DNA of 30,429 bases from Anaerolineaceae bacterium UBA5365 (GTDB lineage Bacteria; Chloroflexota; Anaerolineae; Anaerolineales; Anaerolineaceae): assembly GCA_002407905.1 (NCBI GenBank), contig DHPL01000025.1, positions 101,422 to 131,850 on the forward strand, given 5' to 3'. This document shows, piece after piece, positions 24,210-30,429 of this stretch. Both the position numbers and the translations under genes were made by a program. The notes beneath the pieces are model-generated. The model worked only from the letters and a program-made list of their open reading frames with translations. It made no database searches and was not told where the DNA came from. Each line of letters starts with the position of its first letter. The first letter of the stretch is position 1.

Positions 24210-25313
24210 ATGCCTGAGGGCCTCGATAAATACCTGGACCGCGTCATCCAGGGCAGCTGCCTGGATGTTCTGCCGCAACTGCCTGCCGCCTCCGTAGACC
24301 TGATCTTCGCGGACCCGCCCTATAACCTGCAATTGCAGGACGAACTCTGGCGCCCCAATGTGAGCAAGGTGGACGCGGTGGATGAGGACTGGGATAAATT
24401 TGAGAGTCTGGCGGCCTACCAGCGCTTTACCCGCCAGTGGCTGGCTGAGTGCCAGCGAGTGCTTAAACCTACCGGCACCTTGTGGGTGATAGGCAGTTAT
24501 CACAATATATTTACCGTTGGCCACAGCCTGCAGGAACTGGGCTATTGGATCCTGAATGACGTGGTGTGGGTAAAAAGCAACCCGATGCCCAATTTTAGGG
24601 GCGTGCGCTTCACCAACGCCCACGAGACCCTGCTTTGGGCCCAGCCCAAAAAAGGCGAGCGCTATACCTTCAATTACCATGCCATGAAGGCACTGAACGA
24701 AGGCTTGCAGATGCGCAGCGACTGGTTTTTGCCCATTTGCACCGGCAGCGAACGCCTGAAGGAAGACGGCAAGAAAACCCACCCCACCCAGAAGCCGCTG
24801 GCGCTGCTTTACCGCATTCTGCTGGCCAGCAGCAATGCCGGCGATGTGGTGCTGGACCCCTTTTTCGGCACAGGCACCACCGGGGCGATGGCCAAGAAGC
24901 TGCAGCGGCATTACATTGGCATTGAAGTGGAGCCCCGTTACGTGAAGGCCGCGCGGCAGCGCCTAGCCCAGCCGATGCAATACGAGTTCAATGCACCCCT
25001 ACTGCTCACCGAGAACCCCCGCAACCGCGCGCGCGTACCTTTTGGCGCGCTGGTGGAGAATGGGTACCTGCACCCCGGCCAACAGCTTTGGCTGGGCGAG
25101 AAGAGCGAGATTTGGGCTACGGTGGGGGCTGACGGCAGCCTGGTTTACGGGGGCGAGCACGCCAGCATCCACGCCCTGGCGCGCTCATTGAAAGGCGGCC
25201 CGGCCAACGGCTGGACCAGTTGGTACTATCTGGACGAAACCGAGCAGGCCCGCAGGCCTGTAGACAAACTGCGCGAGGCCTATCGCAAGGCCAGCGAAAT
25301 CGATTTAAGTTGA
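24210..25313 (+). CDS. ccrM: CcrM-type DNA adenine methyltransferase (GANTC) with RAMA domain
   Basis: The protein has 367 residues, close to Caulobacter CcrM (about 358). It is a beta-class enzyme: catalytic DPPYNL at 35-40 comes before the SAM-binding DPFFGTGTTG at 216-225. Stretches such as SKVDAVDEDWDKFESLAAY, VIGSYHNIF, ILNDVVWVKSNPMPNFRG, TNAHETLLWA and HPTQKPLALLYR match CcrM nearly word for word. The C-terminal third (about 272-353, RVPFGALVENGYLHPGQ, GSLVYGGEHASIHALARSLKG) is a RAMA domain, as in CcrM. It should methylate adenine in GANTC. No restriction gene is adjacent, so it is an orphan methylase of regulatory type. It is co-transcribed with the M3 peptidase gene 13 bases downstream. 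Confidence 0.93.
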   Translation: MPEGLDKYLDRVIQGSCLDVLPQLPAASVDLIFADPPYNLQLQDELWRPNVSKVDAVDEDWDKFESLAAYQRFTRQWLAECQRVLKPTGTLWVIGSYHNIFTVGHSLQELGYWILNDVVWVKSNPMPNFRGVRFTNAHETLLWAQPKKGERYTFNYHAMKALNEGLQMRSDWFLPICTGSERLKEDGKKTHPTQKPLALLYRILLASSNAGDVVLDPFFGTGTTGAMAKKLQRHYIGIEVEPRYVKAARQRLAQPMQYEFNAPLLLTENPRNRARVPFGALVENGYLHPGQQLWLGEKSEIWATVGADGSLVYGGEHASIHALARSLKGGPANGWTSWYYLDETEQARRPVDKLREAYRKASEIDLS

Positions 25314-25326
25314 CATAAGGAGCAAA

Positions 25327-27102
25327 ATGCCAAAAACCACTTATAAGCAAACTGCCTGGAGCCTGGACGACCTGTATAAAGGCTTTGACGACCCGGCCCT
25401 GGAGAAAGCCTACATGGACCTGCAGGCTGCCGCGGAAGGGTTTGAAGCCCTGCGGCCGGAACTGAAACCTGGCATCAGCAGCAAGCGCTTTAATGAGGTC
25501 CTCAAGATGCACGAGGAGATCAGCCGGGCTATTTACAGGCTTTACGGACACGCCAGCCTCTCCTTTTCGGCGAATACCCAGGACCAAAAAGCCCAAAGCG
25601 CCATCGGCCGCATCCAGCAAAATGCCGCTGAGCTGGAAAACCGCTCGCTCTTCTTCTCTTTGTGGTGGAAGGCGCTGGATGCCAAAAACGCGGCGAGGCT
25701 GATTAAAGGAAGCGGCGATTATGCCTACTGGCTTGAGCAAATGCGCAACTTTAAGCCCTTCACGCTCACAGAGGCGGAAGAAAAGGTGGTCAACATCAAG
25801 AACGTGACCGGCAAAGCCGCGCTGGACATGCTCTACGATACGATCACCAATGCTTATGTATTCAAGGTGAAGGTGGATGGCAAGGAAAAAGAACTCACCC
25901 GCGGTGAATTGATGGCCCTGGTGCGCACGCCGGACCCGGACTTGCGGGCAGCAGCCTACCAGGAGCTTTACCGCGTGTACGGCGAGGCAGCGCCGGTGCT
26001 GGGGCAGATTTACCAGGCCGTGGTGCGCGACTGGCGCAACGAAAACATGCAGCTGCGCGGCTTTTCCAGCCCGATGTCTGTGCGCAACCTGGTGAACGAC
26101 CTGCCGGATGAGGTGATTGATACCCTCATTGAGGTGACCCGCAAGAATATCGGCATTTTCCACCGGGTCTTCAAGCTGAAAGCCAAACTTTTAGGCATGA
26201 AGAAACTGCGCCGCTACGATATTTATGCCCCCATTGGCAAGAGCGATAAGAAGTACAGCTATCAGCAGGCCATTGACCTGACCTTCGAGGCCTTTGAACG
26301 CTTTGACAAGCGCTTCCTGCAGCAGGCCAAGCGCGTTTTTGACGACAAGCACATCGATTCTGAGGTACGCAAGGGCAAGCAGGGCGGGGCATTCTGCGCC
26401 ACCATCCTGCCCGAGCTGAGCCCCTGGGTGCTCTTGAATTTCCAGGGCAAGGTGGACGATGTTTCCACGATGGCCCACGAACTGGGGCACGCGATCCACT
26501 CGATGATGGCGGAGGAGCATACGCTCTATACCCAGCATGCCTGCCTGCCCCTGGCTGAAACGGCCTCCACCTTTGGCGAGATGACCCTGAACGACCTGCT
26601 GATCGAGAAGGACCCGGACCCGGGCGTGAAGCGCGACGTGCTCTTTGCTGAACTGGACGGGGCCTGGGCAACGATCATCCGCCAGATCTACTTTGCCATC
26701 TTTGAGCGCGACGCGCACGAGATGATCAGCAAGGGCGCTGGCGTGGATGAACTGAGCAAGGCCTACTTTGAGAACCTGAAGGAACAATTTGGCAGCGCGG
26801 TGCAAGTGGCCAAGGAGTTCCAGTACGAGTGGGTGAGCATCCCGCACATCTACGGCACGCCTTTTTACGTGTATGCCTATGCTTTTGGGCAACTTTTGGT
26901 CTACGCCCTGTATAAACGCTACCTGGAAGAAGGCGAGAGCTTCAAACCCAAGTACCTGCGCATTCTTTCCGCGGGCGGCTCGGTGGCCCCGGTGGAGCTA
27001 CTTAAGGAAGCCGGCATGGATGTGACCACCGCGGCTTTTTGGCAGGGCGGCTTTGATGTGATTGCAGATAAGGTGACGCAGCTGGAGAAACTAAGCAAGT
27101 AG
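25327..27102 (+). CDS. pepF: M3-family oligoendopeptidase (PepF-like)
   Basis: The protein has 591 residues, normal for PepF. It has the zinc motif HELGH at 384-388 (HELGHAIHSMMAEEH) and the third ligand E411 in ETASTFGEM. The long N-terminal helical part (residues 1-200) and the conserved C-terminal IPHIYGTPFYVYAYAFGQLL fit the M3B subfamily. It cuts peptides of about 7-17 residues in the cytoplasm. AAGGAG lies 5 bases before the ATG. It follows ccrM by 13 bases and is ended by a strong terminator, so the two form an operon. Confidence 0.93.
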   Translation: MPKTTYKQTAWSLDDLYKGFDDPALEKAYMDLQAAAEGFEALRPELKPGISSKRFNEVLKMHEEISRAIYRLYGHASLSFSANTQDQKAQSAIGRIQQNAAELENRSLFFSLWWKALDAKNAARLIKGSGDYAYWLEQMRNFKPFTLTEAEEKVVNIKNVTGKAALDMLYDTITNAYVFKVKVDGKEKELTRGELMALVRTPDPDLRAAAYQELYRVYGEAAPVLGQIYQAVVRDWRNENMQLRGFSSPMSVRNLVNDLPDEVIDTLIEVTRKNIGIFHRVFKLKAKLLGMKKLRRYDIYAPIGKSDKKYSYQQAIDLTFEAFERFDKRFLQQAKRVFDDKHIDSEVRKGKQGGAFCATILPELSPWVLLNFQGKVDDVSTMAHELGHAIHSMMAEEHTLYTQHACLPLAETASTFGEMTLNDLLIEKDPDPGVKRDVLFAELDGAWATIIRQIYFAIFERDAHEMISKGAGVDELSKAYFENLKEQFGSAVQVAKEFQYEWVSIPHIYGTPFYVYAYAFGQLLVYALYKRYLEEGESFKPKYLRILSAGGSVAPVELLKEAGMDVTTAAFWQGGFDVIADKVTQLEKLSK

Positions 27103-27116
27103 AAACGTCTTTCCTG

Positions 27117-27146
27117 ATCCAAGCCGGGCTGACCGGCTTGGATTTT
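27117..27146 (+). terminator. Terminator after the ccrM-pepF operon
   Basis: A perfect 11-bp stem (27117-27127 with 27133-27143) with a 5-base loop is followed by TTT. It lies 14 bases after the pepF stop. Confidence 0.85.
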
Positions 27147-27190
27147 AAGGGCTGCAGCGCCGATGCATAAAGCCCCAAAACTGCCGCCAC

Positions 27191-27221
27191 TGTGGAAAAA
27201 AGCGGCTTGTCAAGGTATACT
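27191..27221 (+). promoter_or_regulatory. dnaN promoter with a DnaA-box-like site
   Basis: The -35 TGGAAA (27193-27198), a 17-base spacer and -10 TATACT (27216-27221) give a 34-base leader. The -35 overlaps TGTGGAAAA (27191-27199), one base away from the DnaA-box consensus TGTGGATAA in reverse orientation. DnaA may thus control dnaN. Confidence 0.5.
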
Positions 27222-27261
27222 TTTCTAGGTTAAACAACGTCGAAAATCCAGCGGAGGAAGA

Positions 27262-28398
27262 ATGAAAGCAACAGTTCAGCAACAGCAATTAGCCCACGGA
27301 GTCGGCATCGTCGCCCGAGCTGTAACGCCGCGATCCACACTTCCGGTGCTTTCAAACATCCTGATCAAAACCGACGAAGGCCGCCTGCGCCTCAGCGCCA
27401 CCAACCTTGAACTGGGCATCAGCACCTGGCTGGGCGCGCAAATCATGGAAGAGGGCGGTATCACGGTGCCGGCGCGCACTTTTGTGGACCTGGTCAGCAA
27501 CCTCCCCAGCGACGAAGTGACCCTTACCGTGGACAAGCGCACGCAGTCGCTGAACATTCGCTGCGGCACCCTGAATACGGACATTAAGGGCATCAGCGCG
27601 GAGGAATTTCCGCCCATGCCCACCCCGGACATGGAAACGGCGATCCCGCTGAATATCGAAAACTTCAAGGAGATGATCCAGCAGGTGGTTTTTGCCGCCT
27701 CCTCGGAGGATACCCGCCCAAACCTCACCGGCGTGCACATGACCACCAGCGAAGATGAGCTGGTGATGGCCGCCACCGATGGTTACCGCATCTCGATCAG
27801 CAGCGCGCCCATGGCCCAGGCTCCCACCCAAAAGCTGGACGCGCTGATCCCCGCCCGGGCGCTTTCGGAGCTGAGCCGGGTGGCCGTGACCAATGAAGAA
27901 ACCTTGCTGATGGCCTTCCCGGCCGGGCGCGGACAGGTGATCTTCCACCTTAAGGACGTTGAACTTGTTTCGCAGCTCATCGAAGGCAACTTCCCCAACT
28001 ATTCAGCCATCATCCCGCCCTCGTTCAAGACCCGCACCGTGCTGAACACGGCCAACCTGCTCAAGGCCTGCAAACAGACCGAAATCATCGCCCGCGAAGG
28101 CAATTACATTGCCCGGCTGGATATCCAGCCCGATGAAGGCTCGGATAAGGTGGCCCAATTGCAGCTTTCGGCTACCAGCGAGCAAACGGGCAGCAGCGAG
28201 GTGATCGTGGATGCTTCGGTGGATGGTGTACCGCTTTTGATCAGTTTCAATATCCGTTACCTGCGCGAGGCGCTGGAGGTTGTGCGCACGGCAAACGTGC
28301 TGCTGGAGACCAACGCGGCCAATACGCCAGGGATGATCCGCCCGGTGGGTGATGACAGCTTTAAGCACATCATCATGCCGATGAACATCAGCCGCTAA
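27262..28398 (+). CDS. dnaN: DNA polymerase III beta subunit (sliding clamp)
   Basis: The protein has 378 residues and the three-domain clamp layout. Hallmarks are RAVTPRSTLPVLSNILI (18-34), LRLSATNLELGIS, TDIKGISAEEFPPMP, RPNLTGVHM, AATDGYRIS (about 172-180), LIEGNFPNYSAIIP and the C-terminal HIIMPMNISR, where clamp proteins end in LVMPMR-like residues. It forms a ring that holds polymerase III on DNA. GGAGGA lies 5 bases before the ATG. It stands alone, with terminators on both sides; dnaA and recF are not adjacent. Confidence 0.97.
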   Translation: MKATVQQQQLAHGVGIVARAVTPRSTLPVLSNILIKTDEGRLRLSATNLELGISTWLGAQIMEEGGITVPARTFVDLVSNLPSDEVTLTVDKRTQSLNIRCGTLNTDIKGISAEEFPPMPTPDMETAIPLNIENFKEMIQQVVFAASSEDTRPNLTGVHMTTSEDELVMAATDGYRISISSAPMAQAPTQKLDALIPARALSELSRVAVTNEETLLMAFPAGRGQVIFHLKDVELVSQLIEGNFPNYSAIIPPSFKTRTVLNTANLLKACKQTEIIAREGNYIARLDIQPDEGSDKVAQLQLSATSEQTGSSEVIVDASVDGVPLLISFNIRYLREALEVVRTANVLLETNAANTPGMIRPVGDDSFKHIIMPMNISR

Positions 28399-28401
28399 GC
28401 C

Positions 28402-28448
28402 TTTACTTGATGAAGTAAAACGAAGCCTCCCAACAGGGAGGCTTTTTT
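28402..28448 (+). terminator. Terminator after dnaN
   Basis: The main hairpin is a perfect 9-bp stem (28423-28431 with 28436-28444) with an AACA loop and six Ts. A weaker 7-bp hairpin TTTACTT/AAGTAAA (28402-28419) lies between it and the stop codon. Confidence 0.92.
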
Positions 28449-28490
28449 GTGGGGTCTCGCGGTTAGATCAAGCCCAAACACCTCAATGCC

Positions 28491-28523
28491 AAATAAAACG
28501 GGGCAGGTGAAAGGCCTGCCCCG
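28491..28523 (-). terminator. Terminator after the M20 dipeptidase gene
   Basis: A perfect 9-bp stem (28523-28515 with 28507-28499) and 7-base loop are followed on the minus strand by TTTTATTT. It faces the dnaN terminator. Confidence 0.88.
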
Positions 28524-28542
28524 CAGTATCTATCTTCTGATC

Positions 28543-29922
28543 TTAATCGATGTTTTCGTCCAGCCAGAGCATGGCTTTGATCAGGATGGCGATGCCCTGC
28601 ATGTAGCCGGCGATGTTCAAGGCCTCGTTGGGCTGGTGCACGCCGCCCTGGCCATCGGGCAGGAAGCTCGGCGGCTGCTGGCCATCCTGCTCCAGGCCAA
28701 AGGCGTAGGCATTGGGCAGCTTGCGGGCATAGGTGCCGCCGCCCATGGTGTAGGGCTTGAGCTCGGTGCCCAGTTCCTCGTTGACGATGCGCGTGAGCGC
28801 GCCGATCAGCGGGGCCTTGGGGTCCTGGGGAATGGCATCGTCCTTGCGCAGCACCTCAAAGCTGATGCCTAGGGGGCCGTAGAAACGCTGGAGATCTTCA
28901 GCGATCTCATCCGCCTTGGCAATGGCGGGGAAGCGGGTATCGAAGGTGTAGTAGAGGGTGCGGCCTTCCGTGCGGGCAATGCTGCCCACTTGGGAGGTGT
29001 TGCCCAGGGCTTCATCGTCGCGGGCGGTACCGGTTAGCTCGCCGTGGATATCGTTGGCCAGGCTTTCAAGGAGTTCGAGCAATTTGCGTCCGGCCGGGTT
29101 CACCAGGCCTTCATCCAGCAATTTGCGGGCCAGCACCCCAACGGCGTTCAGGGAGCCATCGGGCATGGAGGCGTGTTTGCTGCGGCCTTCGGCCTCCACG
29201 GTGCGGGTGGGCAGGCCGGCAAGGTCTTGCGGGGTGGCTTCGTAGGCTTTCAGGTCCGCAATCACTGCTTTGGCAGCGGCAGGCACGATGTTAGGCACGG
29301 TGCCGGCTTCGATGGATACGATATTCGTTTCGCTCAGGTCCAGAGCAATGCGGACGTTCAGATGGCTTTTTTCAGCGTAGCAGACGGGGAACACCGCGTC
29401 GGGAACCAGGGAAAGCGCGGGGGCAGGCTGGTGTTCAAGGTAGTATGCCAGGTCGCGCATGCCGCGTTCCTCGTTGAGGCCCAGAAAAACGCGCCAATTG
29501 TGACGCGGGCGACTGTGCTGGCGCAGGTATTCCAGGGCCCAGTAGGAGGCGATGGCAGCGCCCTTGTTATCCATCACGCCGCGGCCGATGGCCCAGCCAT
29601 CCCGAATTTGCATTTGGAAGGGGTCGCCCAGCCAGCCATCCAGGGGCGGAACCACGTCCAGATGGGCAATCAGGCCAAAATCGGCTGCGTCGTCGTTGAC
29701 TTCCAGGCGAGCGTAACCGCAGTAGTTTTCCATGTTGCGGCCCTTCAGGCCATGGCGTTCGCCGATTTGCAGGGCCGTTTCCAGGGCTTGGGTGCAAGCT
29801 TCACCAAAGGGGTGAGCGCCTTCCAGCGATTCCGAAACGGAGGGAATGGCGACCAATTCGGCGAGTTCGGCCAGGATGGCATCCTGATTCTGGGCAAGCC
29901 AGGATTTGATTTGTTCAGTCAT
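28543..29922 (-). CDS. M20-family metallodipeptidase (PepV-like)
   Basis: The protein has 459 residues. The two-zinc site of M20 is complete: H87 and D89 in AHLDVVP, the bridging D118 in GRGVMDNKG, the catalytic pair E151/E152 in NEERGM, D175 in VPDAVFP, and H429 in GVHQPNEAL. PepV-like traits are the CYAEKSHLNV stretch after the metal Asp and the long lid domain. It cleaves dipeptides in the cytoplasm. The residue after D118 is Asn where Asp is usual, a position that tolerates change. AAGGAG stands 8 bases before the ATG. Single gene. Confidence 0.9.
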   Translation of the reverse strand: MTEQIKSWLAQNQDAILAELAELVAIPSVSESLEGAHPFGEACTQALETALQIGERHGLKGRNMENYCGYARLEVNDDAADFGLIAHLDVVPPLDGWLGDPFQMQIRDGWAIGRGVMDNKGAAIASYWALEYLRQHSRPRHNWRVFLGLNEERGMRDLAYYLEHQPAPALSLVPDAVFPVCYAEKSHLNVRIALDLSETNIVSIEAGTVPNIVPAAAKAVIADLKAYEATPQDLAGLPTRTVEAEGRSKHASMPDGSLNAVGVLARKLLDEGLVNPAGRKLLELLESLANDIHGELTGTARDDEALGNTSQVGSIARTEGRTLYYTFDTRFPAIAKADEIAEDLQRFYGPLGISFEVLRKDDAIPQDPKAPLIGALTRIVNEELGTELKPYTMGGGTYARKLPNAYAFGLEQDGQQPPSFLPDGQGGVHQPNEALNIAGYMQGIAILIKAMLWLDENID

Positions 29923-29998
29923 GCGCGCTGCTCCTTGTTAATTTAATTGGCTTGAGTATAGCTTAAGGGCTTGCAGCGCGGTAGAAATTTGCCTTGAT

Positions 29999-30429
29999 TT
30001 ACCTGGAGAGCAGGGGCAGGAAGATGGGATGGACCGGTTTGGCGGGAGGAACGGGGGGTGCCGGGATGGCGAGGATTTGAGTGATGCCCGTCTGGTTACT
30101 GGTGTTGAGGGCCCGCAGGAAAATGAATTGGGCACCGGCAGGGATGGCGCTGCGCTCAATGCTGATCTCCGCGTCCTGCTGGCTGGTGATGTCCGCGGGG
30201 CTTGTAGGGTTGAGCGGTTGCCAGGGCGTGAGCAGTTTGCCGCTTGAATCTGCAAGGGCGTACTCGATGCGGCTGATGGGGGTGGTGGCCAGGGGAGGGT
30301 AGTATGCATTGGCGTGCGCGTTCAGGTCCAGGTTCTTGTTCGCAAGGCGGGTGAGCTGATAGGCAGTGATCTCCGGGCCGGCAGATGAAGCGGAGGGGTT
30401 CACCGCAGCCAGCGCGGCCTGGTAGAGGG
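29999..30429 (-). CDS. C-terminus of a secreted protein with FLPL tail (N-terminus outside window)
   Basis: The frame is open from the right edge to a TAA at 29999, about 142 codons. A GTG at 30403 could be a start, but codons before it read on without a stop (LYQAALAAV), so the gene probably continues beyond the edge. The visible part is a beta-rich domain (ISRIEYALADSSGKLL, IPAGAQFIFLRALNTSNQTG). It is followed by a Pro-rich linker and the final IFLPLLSR. The same kind of ending closes the NHL protein in this window, pointing to an extracellular protein of the same export class. The family is not recognised. Confidence 0.65.
   Translation of the reverse strand, partial: LYQAALAAVNPSASSAGPEITAYQLTRLANKNLDLNAHANAYYPPLATTPISRIEYALADSSGKLLTPWQPLNPTSPADITSQQDAEISIERSAIPAGAQFIFLRALNTSNQTGITQILAIPAPPVPPAKPVHPIFLPLLSR

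Noticed and set aside
27103..27261. Replication origin beside dnaN
   Set aside because: Only one near-match to a DnaA box and no AT-rich unwinding element or cluster of boxes is seen.
1..30429. tRNA, rRNA, transposase or phage genes
   Set aside because: None recognised on either strand by reading; a covariance-model or profile search could not be run.

Overview
The window looks like chromosomal DNA from a GC-rich, free-living, peptide-using bacterium. It is most consistent with Chloroflexota, probably the Anaerolineae. That placement is an inference. It rests on two secreted proteins that end in the same short tail (VFLPLTLK and IFLPLLSR), a tail I associate with that phylum, and on the mix of housekeeping genes (dnaN, comEC, a deoxynucleoside kinase, M3, M20 and M42 peptidases). 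I see no rRNA, tRNA, CRISPR array, insertion sequence or prophage, so this is mainly core genome with small accessory pieces.

Layout, left half. At 1-2978 (-) lies most of a large FtsX/MacB-type ABC permease that runs off the left edge. It is followed by a 574-base non-coding stretch holding four degenerate copies of an intergenic repeat. Next come a sugar/DMT-type transporter (-), an OsmC peroxide-defence protein (-), and a divergent DUF1846 protein (+). A deoxynucleoside kinase is translationally coupled to a GNAT acetyltransferase (-). A GlsB/YeaQ small membrane protein (+) and a cysteine-rich Rrf2 regulator (-) share a bidirectional terminator. ComEC follows, with a C-terminal metallo-beta-lactamase-like domain that seems to have lost its metal motif, coupled to an EamA transporter.

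Middle. At 12636-15937 (-) a tight four-gene operon encodes a NitT/TauT-type ABC importer (permease, lipoprotein binding protein, ATPase). Its last gene is a DUF692-like TIM-barrel protein with a full set of putative metal ligands. The operon has a near-consensus promoter whose -35 lies inside a perfect inverted repeat, and a hairpin at the predicted mRNA 5' end. A RelBE-type toxin-antitoxin pair follows, with a 27-bp perfect palindrome over its promoter. Then come an M42 aminopeptidase, a hotdog thioesterase and a secreted NHL-repeat protein of lower GC.

Right half. An ECF sigma factor and a giant membrane protein with an outside propeller form a coupled pair (-) that looks like a sigma/anti-sigma signalling unit. 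Divergent from it is an orphan CcrM-type DNA adenine methyltransferase with a RAMA domain, apparently read from a leaderless mRNA, in an operon with an M3 oligoendopeptidase. dnaN stands alone between strong terminators, without dnaA. An M20 dipeptidase (-) and the C-terminus of a secreted protein (-) close the window.

The most interesting items are the DUF692-like enzyme fused by operon structure to an ABC importer, the CcrM-type methyltransferase outside its classic host group, the shared C-terminal FLPL tail, and the ComEC with a decayed nuclease-like domain.
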